64,000 nucleotides of DNA, from positions 13,779,001 to 13,843,000 of the forward strand of contig WHVY01000002.1 of assembly GCA_022266195.1 (NCBI GenBank). The letters run 5' to 3'. Under the pieces are notes generated by a model. The model ran no database searches. It was given only the letters and a program-made list of their open reading frames with translations, and was not told where the DNA came from. The stretch comes from Tetranychus cinnabarinus. Taxonomy: Eukaryota; Arthropoda; Arachnida; Trombidiformes; Tetranychidae. Shown here one piece after another: positions 14,410-25,954 of the stretch (its first letter is position 1; each line of letters begins with the position of its first letter). The position numbers and the translations under genes were made by a program.

Positions 14410-14614
14410 TACAGTACAATACCCGGTTAAAGCAATTTTTTTGTGTTCCGTTTAAAGCAATTTTCACAGTCGCCATCTATGATTTTTTACAAATTGACAA
14501 ATTTTATATAATCCTTTCATTACCTAAATCTTAAGCACTGTCAATTTCTGAAAGTCATTATCACTAGATGGAGACTTAGAAAAAAAAATTGCTTTAACCG
14601 GGTATTGTACTGTA
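14410..14614. mobile_element. MITE with mariner/Tc1-like termini, about 200 bp
   Basis: Inverted termini begin CAGTACAATACCCGG (from 14412) and end in the reverse complement CCGGGTATTGTACTG (to 14612). The match continues inward through TTAAAGCAATTTTTTT. Both ends are flanked by TA (14410-14411 and 14613-14614), and the terminal CAGT with a TA target duplication is typical of Tc1/mariner elements. There is no coding capacity, so it is a non-autonomous copy. An internal second AAAGCAATTTT and a CGCCATCTAT motif (14471-14480) are present. Confidence 0.85.
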
Positions 14615-15803
14615 TTTGTTGTATGTAAAGCAAAGAAAGCAGAGCATTAATAGAGGAAGAAATGGGAAACATTAAAATCTAAACAAGTTTCAATTTTGAT
14701 TGTTAACAATTTACATTTTTGCCAACAGTTACTATCTTTAATGCAACACAGGTTACAGCACTTGGGTTCATGTATGACGGAGATCACAGTTTTTAATCAT
14801 TGCCATTCAGTCAGGTAAGAAGTCAAGTTATTTTATTTTGGTTTTGATCAAAGTCAACTTTGAGGTAAATGCAGAAGTCAAGTTGGGTGAAAGCACATTA
14901 AAAGCTTTCAAGTTTACTGGACTAAAAATTGACTTTTGACGTTTCAGATTTCAATGGGCAAATGAAAATGGGTGAAACGATCCTCAACTTTACAGGCGTC
15001 TAGGTTTAGCAAAATTTTAAAGGCTGAGAAAACCAAAAATTACATCTTTCTGGTAGCAAATGATTCTAGCTTGAAAATTTCAATCAACATATTCAAAAGT
15101 GGGAATAGTTTGTCTCAAGAGTAAGAGTAGTTTTCTAGAATTTATAATAGATAATCTCTGACAAGTTAGAGTTAAAAGCGGAATGAAGACAATAATCATT
15201 TTAATTTTTCTTTATCAAGTTAGCTGAAGGAAAGAAATTGCAATTCTATTCACTATTAGTTTATTTATATTTCACTAGATGGTAACAGTAATGTTAATCT
15301 GTAACAGTAAAATCTGTTTGTTTGCTACTGTGTTTTGTTGGACTTGATTGTTCAATTTACTGACAATGTGAGATCAGGTGACGTTATTGCTGGGTTGAGC
15401 AAGAACTTTGTGCGTGTTAATTGCCAATGGCTCATGGATTTGTTTCAACTGACATCAATCGTAATTAGTCTGAGCGAAGCGAAGACTTAAGTGTTCACTC
15501 ATACGCTCACAAAAAAAATTTTTTGCCCCACGAAAACAGCAAAACGGCTGTATCAAATCCAATCAAATTTTGTAGATAGATGAGTACACTATAGGTGCAG
15601 TGCAGAAAGGCCTGACATTCAAAAATAAACTTCCGTTTTTGGTTTATGGGCATAAAACCAAATTTTAATCAATATTCGTTATCTTGAAGTTTAACCTTTC
15701 AAATCACATTATAAAGTGCTTTCTATGTAAGAATAATCTTATTTATCAGTATTATTCAAGTTTTGAATGTTTGCGCTAGAAAAATCCATCTACACTTTAA
15801 GTA
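14615..15803. other. Intergenic
   Basis: No supported gene. The segment from about 15466 onward may belong to an older repeat flanking the next element. Confidence 0.4.
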
Positions 15804-16106
15804 TAAGGTGTGTGAATAAGTTTCGGCCTTTTTTCGAAGAGGCTTGTAGAACCATCGGTTCTTTTTTGAGTAACCTTTGAGTACGCGTCTTCAGATTTTA
15901 CAAGTATAGAATGGCTAGGAAACCTAGAAAAATATTCTCTGAAATCGCTTCAGAAAACTGTTTTTGGCCTCAAAAAGTTAGCTATTCACTACAATCTATC
16001 AGTACCTAACGAAATTTATTCTGTTAGCAGCCCGAAACATACATTTCCTTCGAACGAATTTCAAACATTGCTGAAAAAAAGCGGAAACTTATTCACACAC
16101 CTAATA
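15802..16106. mobile_element. Second mariner-like MITE, about 300 bp
   Basis: Terminal inverted repeats AGGTGTGTGAATAAGTTTC (left, starting near 15806) and GAAACTTATTCACACACCT (right, ending near 16102) enclose about 300 bp. The outermost bases are TAAGG on the left and, read from the right end, TTAGG. TA dinucleotides flank both ends (15802-15803 and 16105-16106). The TTAGGT-type terminus with TA duplication fits the mariner family. The interior has no open frame for a transposase, so it is a non-autonomous derivative unrelated in sequence to the element at 14410. Confidence 0.82.
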
Positions 16107-18191
16107 TTTCTAAAATTCTTTTTTTCGAAGGACTTTTTTATTAGCACTAAGTTGAGTCAAAACAATCGTAGGTCTGATGTTGCAAAGTCTAAACGCGAGC
16201 TCAGACTACGCCGCTTCACGGCTGACCTAGTTTAACTGGCTAACAGATCGACTGTTAATGACAATTCATATAAATTCAGCTTTTTATTAAGGCCATACAA
16301 GCGCTTTGGTTTTGTTTCCACAACTCATGGTTAACCATTGGTGTATTGAACAGTTGTTTAGTTATAACTGAGCACTGACTGGATTCTGGTTTGGTCATTT
16401 TTCCAAGAAGACGATCAGAATTCTTAACACAAACGCTTATACTGTAGAGATGAATAATGAGAAGCTTTTATTTTATCCTGAGAGTCTATTCTTCCAGATC
16501 AAAGCCAACGGAATTGCAATCAACCGATGGACCTAATTTCAACCACTGGATCAGCAATAATCTAGACTTAAATCTTTAATAGGCCAAAGTTAACTGGATT
16601 TTCCATCAGCAAGAAGATAATTTTGTGATATTTCTTATGAGGTTAACAAATATAATGATATTTTGATCAAGTTATCTTCTATTGTTTCTACCTATGAAGT
16701 ATCCCTCAGTAGGTTTGATGTAAATCATGCCGCAATTGATTAAAAATTAGGAAAATTTGAGTAAAATGATATCAATTCAAGCAATCGAGTTCATCTTTAA
16801 ATTGTTACCAACTTGTAGTCATTGTAAATACAATGTATAAAGACGAATCTTTACAATCGATTTTGTCTTTTTTGCCATTATTGTTGATTTTGAAGACAAT
16901 GTGTTATTGTTATGATTATTTTAAACAGATTAACTAGATTGTTAATAATCAAAGCAAGTTAGATAGTCGAACCAGTTCTATCTAGCTGTTGATTAATGCA
17001 ACTCAAACATAATAGCAATTAACTTCACGCTGAGAATATCTATATTACTTTATTGTCTGTGGAAATACGTCTTACTTGAATCATTGTAAAGAGGATTGTT
17101 TTAACATCAACTCATATTTTTCATTACAAATCCATATTCATTAGCTAAATTATTTAAAAGGTGCACTACAATTAAGTGATGATTAAATCTGTTACCAGCA
17201 ATAGCTGATCACCATCAAGACCAGCATAAAATGCGTATTAAATTAATAGTCCAATGGCAATAACCAGTTTAACCCTTTTCTAACCCATTCACTTATGCTT
17301 AATCTTATTGTCACCATTGTATTTATTGTATCAGTACACTTGCAACGGCAATAATGGTGTTAATCATCGACAAATAATTAATTGACTAATATTTTATACA
17401 TTCAGTATTAGAGGGTTTCCCTGATATTATTTCCGCACTTACACTTGTTAGAGTATTTGTTATGATGGTAATGAGAACAAATTTCATATTACAACTTGAT
17501 TCGTGCATGTTAATACTGGTAATGAAACGGTTTGAACCAGTTTTAATTATTCTGCCAAGATTATAATGAAATCTGGTAAACAGAGTAATTTGAGTATAAA
17601 AATGAAGATTCCCAAAGATTTGGTTAAGTTGTTTACTTTAACCTTTGCAGCGCGCATTTTGATTTGTATTTCATATTTTCAATTTGATTCAATATTAACA
17701 GAAGATAGCTTTCAGCGCCAAACACCTTGTGATTGTCATCATACGATACCATTGTCACAATTATGATCATCGACCAGTATTGATAAGTCAACTGCTAAGA
17801 GTGAACCAACAAGCTATGGTTATGTTTATCTGGACATATTCTTATTGTGTATAGATGTGAAATTTTGAATCATAGTAATTATGATTAAAGTGACGTAAAA
17901 AAACTAATTAATCTTTATCTTTGCTTCAGTGCTTCACTCTGATACTCGTTTGTTCTTTAAGTTGTATTCTTCTAGGAATCCCTTTTAATACCAATTGGCT
18001 CTCTCTCGTTATCTTTATATCGAGCCACACATTGTGGGCTGCAAATCTGGCTACATATTTAAGGATGAAGTCTGAAGCCAGATGAGTTCGGGTTTCACAA
18101 TCCTAGAAGTTGCCTTTTCATTGTTTCCAGATTTTTGCAAACTTTTTGCATTGTCAACTGTTCTCATTGACAAATTGCTTAACCAGTAAAG
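16107..18191. other. Intergenic, upstream of the SLC17-family gene
   Basis: AT-rich sequence with no supported gene. An open frame at 17566-17766 of 66 codons has no recognisable domain. The last few hundred bases should hold the promoter and 5' UTR of the transporter gene. Confidence 0.4.
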
Positions 18192-20467
18192 ATGACTCTA
18201 AGTGTCCGTGAGTCTTTGTCCATCAAGCTGTCAAATGTTTCCAACATTTCAAAGCGTCTCCAGAAGCAACCATGCATTCCGTTCCGTTACTTGGTCATCT
18301 TTTTCATGTTTGCCGTTTCTGCAATCAGTTTTTCCGTCAGAAATGTGCTCAATTTTGCTATATTGGCCATGGTCAATGAAGAGTCACCAGCATCTACCGA
18401 CTCCAATTCAACAATGGTCCAAAGTGAGGTAAGAAATAGACTCAATATTGTATTTACAGGCAACAGAAGAAAGTCTGCCAATATTGAATTCTTATGAGTT
18501 GAAATCAAGTTTATCAGTTGATTTATTTTGATAATCAAAATGCTTTGGTAACAATAAAAGTCAGCTGAGTAAACTGCCTTTGTTCCTGACATTAACATTG
18601 AAAAGACAATACAACCACAACTTGATAATTGTTTTCTTTTTTCCTTTGGTGATAGATAAAATTCAATTGGGATCAAAGAGATCAAGGTTTCGTCCTCGGT
18701 GCTTACTTTTACACATATACATCAGCCCAGATAATCTCTGGTATCCTGACAGACAAATTCAATGCTGTTCACTTGTTGACCGCTTCCCAGATTATAGCTT
18801 CAATTTGTTCATTCTTGTCACCAATTCTTGCTGAATATGGAATCTTTTACTTTATTGCTATTCGCATGGCCCTGGGTTTAGCTCATGGAGTCTTGTTTCC
18901 TTCATGTTTCATCTTGGTGGAACGTTGGTTATCTCCAGGAGAAATAGCTGTTGCTCAGAGTTTTATCCAGGTTGGCTCCAATTTTGGTATAGTTATTATC
19001 ATGCCTTTAACAGCTTGGTTGTGTGATTCGGGATTTGTTGGTGGCTGGCCTTCAGCTTTTTACACAGTTGCCGCAGTCAATATCATCTTCATCGTCTTCT
19101 GGGTCGTTGCCATAACACTTGACCCATCAACCAATCGTTGGGTATCACCAGCTGAGAAAGAGATGATTGCACATGTGAACAGCTCTAAAACAGTCAAAAC
19201 AAAAGTAAATTATAAGCTCACCATTTCGCCTAATTTCCTTAACTTACCTATCATAGTCAAGCAGCATTCAAGCTTGTACTTGTTTAGGTTAATGAAATCC
19301 TTCACGGAATTTCCTTTTTTGTTGGATCACAGATCAATAAAACACCATGGAAAAGTCTGCTCACCTCTTTACCTTTATGGTCAGTTATGATAAGTCGTGG
19401 TATCAATGGATTAATTTATTACGCAATAAACTCTAAGATACCAGTTTACATGGAAACCGTCCTTGGTTACAAGCTAAAGGGTAATGGAGTCATTAATTCA
19501 CTATTGTATGTGGCTATTTGTTCAACCCAATTGATTACTGGTCCAGCTTCTAGATATGTAATTAACAAAAAATGGTTAACCAAAACAGTTACGAGAAAAG
19601 TTTTCGAATCAATCGGTAAGTCTTGAATTTTTATTGAATTTGCATTCCAATGACGAACAGCTAACTTTTTCACTTGTAAGACAGTCCAATTCACCATTTG
19701 TATTTGAGTTCATATTCACCTCTACCTGTGAAGATGAACCTGAAAAATGAATTTCTACAGATCTAATTATCAGAAACTAATGAGATTCATTAGATGGTGG
19801 AAGAATCTTACCTTGAAGATGTTAAATCTAAATCCTTAATGGGGTCACTAAATGCTTTTAATGGCTCTTTTTTTCTTCCATAGCTTTGCTGGGCACCAGC
19901 CTATGTATCTTTATTATACCAAGTTTGGGTGATCGATCCGACCTCATTGTAATTGTTCTTATCCTGAGTATGTTCTTTATGGGCTTTACTGTTGGAGGTG
20001 ATACTCCGATAATTCCAGAAATGGCTCCTCATCTTGTTGGAACAACCTATGGCTTTGCCAATACGCTTGGTTGTGCTTCAGGTTTCATTGCTCCGATTAT
20101 AACAGCTGCAATACTTGGTGATCAAGTAAGTACAATATCTCTTCTTATTTAAAAACATGATAAACGTTGAAGAAATCATTTTCAATTATCATGTTGGGTT
20201 AAACAATGTTCATGTATCATGTTTATTCTTTATGTATTAATTCGTTTATTTTTCTTGAATCAACAGGTACAATCTGCGAATCTATGGAATAAGACTTTCT
20301 ATACATTTGCTGGCCTCCAGCTCATCGGATTCTTTGCATTCTTATTTTTCGCAACAGCTGAGCCTCAACCATGGGGAACAATTCAAACCAAAGAAACCTC
20401 AGATGAAAAAGAAGAAAAATCTAGATCAAAAGACAAAAAAACATACGATATATCGTCAAAAGTCTAA
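18192..20467 (+). CDS. SLC17-family major facilitator transporter (vesicular glutamate / sialin / Na-phosphate type)
   Basis: Five exons with matching phase: 18192-18428, 18656-19204, 19333-19615, 19884-20125 and 20267-20467, coding 503 residues, the usual SLC17 length. Exon 1 gives a cytosolic N-terminus and first membrane helix followed by a luminal loop. Exon 2 has the family pattern FNWDQRDQGFVLGAYFYTY, corresponding to the F-W-x(3)-Q-G segment before helix 2, then GILTDKF, a MALGLAHGVLFPS helix and ERWLSPGE. Exon 3 carries the TPWKSLLTSLPLWS start of the second half, and exons 4-5 complete the last helices, ending with a Lys/Glu-rich cytosolic tail after EPQPWG. SLC17 members move organic anions (glutamate, sialic acid, phosphate) with Na or H as the coupled ion. 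Substrate cannot be read from the sequence, and arthropods often have many copies. The gene looks intact. Confidence 0.92.
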
Positions 20468-20804
20468 TTCTTTCTCATTACACTGATTCATGACCAATTA
20501 AAATCATAATATAAATTTTATGCTCATTGAGCTTGATCTGATAACCCCAAGTTAGCAATGTTTAAATCCTAAACAGGAGTTACTATTGAACGAAAAATCA
20601 CAGGTTAGGCTCAAAAATCGACCAAGCATTCGATCAAACATATCAAACTCAAGACATTCAATGTATTACCTTGTTCAGGTTTTGAACATCTTGATTCAAA
20701 CTGTAAATGCAAAAAACTCGAATAGTTAGTATGTAAGATACTCACTTGAAATGTCCTTTATGTCTATATCAAAATGTAATTCATCACCTCAACCCTATTT
20801 CATA

Positions 20805-20849
20805 AATAAAATTTATTTCCCAATGTATCTGAGTAACTGATTCAATAAA
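20805..20849 (+). promoter_or_regulatory. Poly(A) signals of the SLC17-family gene
   Basis: AATAAA at 20805-20810 and again at 20844-20849, roughly 340 to 380 bases after the stop codon. Confidence 0.5.
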
Positions 20850-21160
20850 CTTCAATCTTAAATGCACGCAATAAAAGCTAAGAACTTAATTTTTGAACAT
20901 TTTTTAATTTCGGTTATTTCAAAATTAGTTCCAGATTCAGCAACCTCGATTTTCTAAATTTTATTGTATTCTTTTTCGATAATTGAAAATGCAAAAGTCT
21001 TATAGCAAAATAACATCCACTGATAGCAATTGCATTTTAGTTCACATAATTTTCAATTAGCGGAATAGTTTAGCAAATAGTTTGAAGAATATTGATTATT
21101 AAAGGAATTAGATTTCTTTGGTATCCTGTTATTAGGTTATAAATGATAATGAAATGGAAT

Positions 21161-24075
21161 GATGGTCAAAACGATTGTCCAACTTGCAATTACATTTCAA
21201 TATTAAATAGATTTTGATTTAAATTTAATTTGATTCAAATGTTTACTTCCGAGCGATTCGATTTTTGAAGATAATCTGGAGGTTCTGATTTAAATTTGCA
21301 GGACGATCATCAAGATGTCTTTTGATTAGGAATCGGGGTTGATAAAGTAGATGTCTTTTAATTAGGAATTGTAAAGAAACTAAATTAACCAAACGCAATG
21401 TTTGTTGTTGTTGTTGTAACTCTTTAGCTTTCTTGTTAGACAAAGTTAACATGATTGTAACATTTATGCACAAATCGACATAAAAGTGGGTAAAGTCTAA
21501 CTTCTTGAGATTTAGACTCTGTTCATTTGTAAGAACATAAAAATTGAGTCCATTCATGCTACCAACAAATGTCTCCGATCGACAGTTTTCAAGAAAATCG
21601 AGTTCGAAGTTTAAACTTCGATCACTTTTTGCTCAATTATGGAAGCAGCTTTTTCCATGAAACTCATTTTCCTGATGTTATTTTCAATGGTTAACTAGAA
21701 AATGCACTTAGACTGTGAAATAAAACTTTCCGTTATCTGTAAAACTGATAAGTTCGATCTTTAGTAAAATCGACCTCTTTCTATCACCATTAGAATAAGA
21801 GATATGAAACTTCATATTCTTTGATGAAAATTGTCATTACATATTATGTATTGATCTTTTCTTTCAATTTATGGGCCGTTCTCTTGATTTTGGCTTTTGG
21901 CCTTAAAACTTTGAATATCAATATTTCGAGAATGGAAAGACCTACAATCACAATTCTTTCGGAAATCATTAGCTTTTATTATTATGATTTTCGATCAACA
22001 ATCGAATAGCTTGTACCTGGAATTGAATGTCCCCATCATTTGTTTGAAGCTAAACAATTGCAAAGACTGAACACTATTGTTTACATTTCACTTTAAATGA
22101 ATATATTGCAACTTGCAAGCTTAAAATAAACAAACAAGTGAGGCTTCGAATCGATTCTCAATTCTCAATCTCATCATTGCATTATACATTTATTTCAAAT
22201 TTAAACACTGATATCTTCTAGGGACATGAAAACTGAACGCATAAGTGTGCTTCAAAATTTTCTCAGATGAACAGTGCTTGAGAAAATCGTGTTCGAAGCT
22301 GAAACTTTGATCGCTTTTTGTGCGCTTGCTAAAGCTAATTTTTCCATGAAACTCATTCTCTTGATGTAAGCGCTAATTGGCAACCAGAAAATGAACTCAG
22401 ACTGAGAAATAAAAATTTGCATTTTCTATAAAGCCGCTAAGTTCGATTTTCAATTAAACCGACCTTTTTCTGTGATCGTTAGTTTTAAAGAGATGAAACT
22501 TAATATTTGTCGATAAAAATTGTTTGTACACACCATGCATTAGATTATTTTTTCTATTTTTGGACAGTTCTTTTGATTTACGTGATTGGCCTTAAAACTT
22601 TGAGTGTCGATATTTCGAGAATGGATGAACTCACAATCCAAATTCTTTGATCAATCATTAGATTTTACAACAGTGCAAAATTTGGTTCATTCAAGACGCT
22701 ACAAATAAGCGGTAGCAGTGTATTATTTATGCTTGAAGTTTCGACACTTGATTTAAAAGTTGAATGGTTACTCAAACTCAAATCTTATTCTGTATTAGCA
22801 AAATATTGATTATTGAAAGAATCAGCTCAGCTTTCTTCAGCTTTCAGTCATATCATTTCGTACCTCATAATTGTGTTTACTGATTTTCGAAAGAATGATG
22901 ATTGTAGGCTCATACATTCTCGAAATATTGACATTCAAAGTTTTAAGGCCAATCGCGTAAATCAAGAAAACTATGCATAAATAGAAAAAATAACCCAACG
23001 CTTGGTGTGTACAAACAATTTTTATCGTCAAATTCCAAGTTCCATCTCTCTACCACTAACCATTACAGAAAAAGGTCGGTTTAATTGAAAATCGAACTTA
23101 GCGGCTTTATAGAAAATGCAAATTTTTATTTCTCAGTCTGAGTTCATTTTCTGGTTGCCAATTAGCGCTTACATCAAGAGAATGAGTTTCATGGAAAAAT
23201 TAGCTTTAGCAAGCGCACAAAAAGCGATCAAAGTTTCAGCTTCGAACACGATTTTCTCAAGCACTGTTCATCTGAGAAAATTTTGAAGCACACTTATGCG
23301 TTCAGTTTTCATGTCCCTAGAAGATATCAGTGTTTAAATTTGAAATAAATGTATAATGCAATGATGAGATTGAGAATTGAGAATCGATTCGAAGCCTCAC
23401 TTGTTTGTTTATTTTAAGCTTGCAAGTTGCAATATATTCATTTAAAGTGAAATGTAAACAATAGTGTTCAGTCTTTGCAATTGTTTAGCTTCAAACAAAT
23501 GATGGGGACATTCAATTCCAAGTACAAGCTATTCGATTGTTGATTGACAATCATAATAATAAAAGACAATGATTTCCGAAAGAATTGTGGTTGCAGTTGC
23601 TACCATTCTCGAAATATCGAAGCTCAAAGTTGTAAGGCAAATGGTCAAAATCCAGAGAACGGTCTATGAATTGAAAAAAGTGACCAATCCATGATTTGTA
23701 CGGATAATTTTCATCGAAGAATATTAAGTTTCATTGCTCTAACTCTAATGGTCATAGAAAGAGGTCGATTTGACTAAAAATCGCACTAATCAGTTTTACA
23801 GAAAACGGAAAGTTTTATTTCTCGATATAAGTGCATTTTCTAGTTCACAATCGTAAACTACATCAGTATAATTAGTTAGCCTGACAAATCTTGTTCCATA
23901 ATGGGACAAAAAGTGATAGAAGTTAAAACTTAATTTTCTCAAAAATCGGAGAAACTTCTAAATCATACAAGTGAACTTAGTTTTCATGTCTTTACAGAGT
24001 CTAAATCTGAAAGACATTAATTTTAGCCATTCTTTCCATTTAGTAACGACTGGTATTCAAGTGTATTCACAGGTT
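21161..24075. repeat. Left arm of a large compound inverted repeat
   Basis: The segment starting at 21161 (GATGGTC then ACGATTGTCCAACT) recurs as its reverse complement ending near 28965, and the match continues inward through the 21240-21560 block (right copy about 28570-28900). Inside the arm are four copies of a unit of about 690 bp, marked by a conserved motif around GGCCTTAAAACTTTGA: two forward (near 21899 and 22588), then two reverse (ending near 22950 and 23638). Short open frames here are not conserved between copies, so the repeat looks non-coding. Confidence 0.85.
21990..23550. repeat. Palindrome P1 within the left arm
   Basis: Positions pair with a constant coordinate sum of 45538, so arms of about 500 bp (22013-22470 with 23068-23525) align without any insertion or deletion and are almost identical. 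Three checked pairs are 22013/23525, 22221/23317 and 22431/23107. Beyond these limits the arms continue but are visibly more diverged. The centre is near 22769 with a spacer of about 600 bp between the near-identical parts. Confidence 0.85.
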
Positions 24076-24076
24076 T

Positions 24077-25935
24077 TTTTATTGCAACTTGGTTCATCCA
24101 TCACCACGCTATTGTCTTTGCTTTGGTCTTTTTGTGCTCTCAATGTATGGTTGAATGGTGCGTTGAGAATCATGTAAGTTTATAAACGAAACCCCAACGG
24201 AGTCCATTTTTTTACCCTCTTTATGTTTAACCAATTTATTCATCTTCTTCTTCTTCCTCTTCTCCTGTCTTACAGTTAGTGGCTTCAATTTATTATAGAT
24301 TACATGAAAATAGTGATACATGCTGAACCCAAACCAAGTACCAAGAGTGGAGCCAATGTATATTATATAGGAACCCAACGGGAAATCTGCTATAGTAGTT
24401 TTATTCAAATCGGGTTCAACTGAATTCATGATCGTAAAGAGAGTTGAATTTGAGTTTATCAAATCTTCATAGCCAATCAGTGCTGTGGCATAAAACAATT
24501 TACGACACTCAGAGTTTAGAGTTACTTGTCTGCACGTATCATGGATTTCCTCTAAAAGATCAGCGTACTTTGGTTTGAATCTTAGTCTATTTACGAAATG
24601 GGCCTTCGTGTTATTTGGATCGACAATGAGTGTTCGGTAGAAAACTAAACTAGGATTCAATTGTAGAGTTTTATTGTTGACACATTGCTCGTAATGCTGT
24701 GCCTGTGATTGGAGTTTCCCTTTGGAATCACGGTATTGAATACAACCAGATTTATATGGAGCCGGAAGAAGATTGACAATCATCCTTCTGAACTGCAAGT
24801 AATATGTAGATGGCTGATCCACTCCGCTAAGAATTGTGTGAGATATCTCGAAGCCGTGAGGTAAAAAGAGTGGTGAATGAATAAAGATGAAAATATGTTC
24901 CCAGCGTTTGAAGTACTCTTGCAATACACTTACTTGGTAAAGCGAACCAATGTTCGATGCCATGTTCAATCTATTCTTGGCAAAGTAAAGTGGTCTGTTA
25001 GGGTCACTCTTGTTTCGACAGGCAACATGGTAACAAACTTGAGGATCTCTAATGAAAGTTTTCGTCTGGCAGATGATTTCCTCATTCAAGTCTTGCAATC
25101 CATTCAGTTCACCAAACTGAGTCCAGAAAAATACACCATTAATCACAGAGTGTGACTTGACAATTGTCCTGTAAAATCGATCCACAGTAAAGTGCTTCTC
25201 TACATAAGCTTGGAACGCATATTGTCCCATCTTATCAAAACACTTTTTAATTTGATTAACCGCAATAGTGTCATTGTCATCGAGAAAACAATCTTCTGGT
25301 TTCAATTGGCGATGCTCAATCAACCAGTGGGTCCAGTTGATTGTGTATAAAAATTGAGTGCACCAGGTTATATCAGGAATCTCAATTTGTGGAGTAAAAG
25401 ATATATCGATGTATGTTCGAGTTTTGTAGTCCAAATAAACTTTTGTGATCTTATACAATTGGATGGAACAACAAACGGCACAAACTATTATGAATATTTT
25501 ATATGCTGTTGATGAATTCATGTTAACGTTTAAAAGCCATTGATCAAATTGAACCTGTAAAATTGAAATTGTACATCAAATGGAAAATTGAATTTATTAC
25601 AATTGGATACAATTTAATACAATTTGATTGTTGGTTATTTATTACAAACAAATGTACTGGATTAACATGTCAATGTTTCACTTTGAATTGATTGCTGTTA
25701 TTTACCACGCAAACAAAACATTGAACATAATTATCAATTTGAATAACATTGATACATCAACTGGCCCATATTCAAATCTTGCAATTGATCAGATTATCCT
25801 CTAAATTAATTGTCTCAATCAATTGATTCCTCCATTTAATGGTCATTAATTTCATTCCCTAAACTTTTACATCATTTATAATGCTAAACATCAGAAGAAG
25901 AGATTTTTAAAACGAAAACTGTACCAATGAATTGA
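24077..25935 (-). repeat. Duplicated DEG/ENaC segment, copy 1
   Basis: About 1.86 kb containing the channel gene plus some 400 bp of 5' flank. It recurs in the opposite orientation at about 48905-50777. Homology ends near CAATAAA on the 3' side and around the AACAGTTTTCGTT block on the 5' side. The coding part is much more similar than the distal 5' flank, which carries insertions and deletions. Confidence 0.85.
24109..25521 (-). CDS. DEG/ENaC-like (pickpocket-type) ion channel subunit, copy 1
   Basis: A single open frame of 470 residues without introns. It has a short N-terminus and a hydrophobic helix at about residues 9-27. A long extracellular region follows with many cysteines and N-glycosylation sequons, and starts with the IPDITWC strand that mirrors the FPAVTIC-type strand after TM1 of the family. 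A second membrane helix near residues 385-410 contains GSTLGTWFGFS, which resembles the G-x-S pore and selectivity segment of DEG/ENaC channels. The C-terminus is strongly basic (RKKKKMNK). Such channels are trimeric Na channels used in mechano-, chemo- or osmosensation. The degenerin call rests on topology and these motifs and is an inference; the protein is divergent. It differs from the copy at 49331-50743 at 7 of 470 residues. It sits in the middle of the large repeat array. Confidence 0.7.
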   Translation of the reverse strand: MNSSTAYKIFIIVCAVCCSIQLYKITKVYLDYKTRTYIDISFTPQIEIPDITWCTQFLYTINWTHWLIEHRQLKPEDCFLDDNDTIAVNQIKKCFDKMGQYAFQAYVEKHFTVDRFYRTIVKSHSVINGVFFWTQFGELNGLQDLNEEIICQTKTFIRDPQVCYHVACRNKSDPNRPLYFAKNRLNMASNIGSLYQVSVLQEYFKRWEHIFIFIHSPLFLPHGFEISHTILSGVDQPSTYYLQFRRMIVNLLPAPYKSGCIQYRDSKGKLQSQAQHYEQCVNNKTLQLNPSLVFYRTLIVDPNNTKAHFVNRLRFKPKYADLLEEIHDTCRQVTLNSECRKLFYATALIGYEDLINSNSTLFTIMNSVEPDLNKTTIADFPLGSYIIYIGSTLGTWFGFSMYHYFHVIYNKLKPLTVRQEKRKKKKMNKLVKHKEGKKMDSVGVSFINLHDSQRTIQPYIESTKRPKQRQ

Positions 25936-25954
25936 CTGCAACATTCATTCGTTC

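Noticed and set aside
17566..17766. 66-codon frame upstream of the SLC17-family gene
   Set aside because: No recognisable family, no phase-compatible donor into the transporter, and the transporter already has a good start.
21821..22009. Short similar frames in several repeat units (KTLNINISRM-type peptides)
   Set aside because: The reading frame is not preserved between copies; similarity is explained by the DNA repeat, so I treat them as non-coding.
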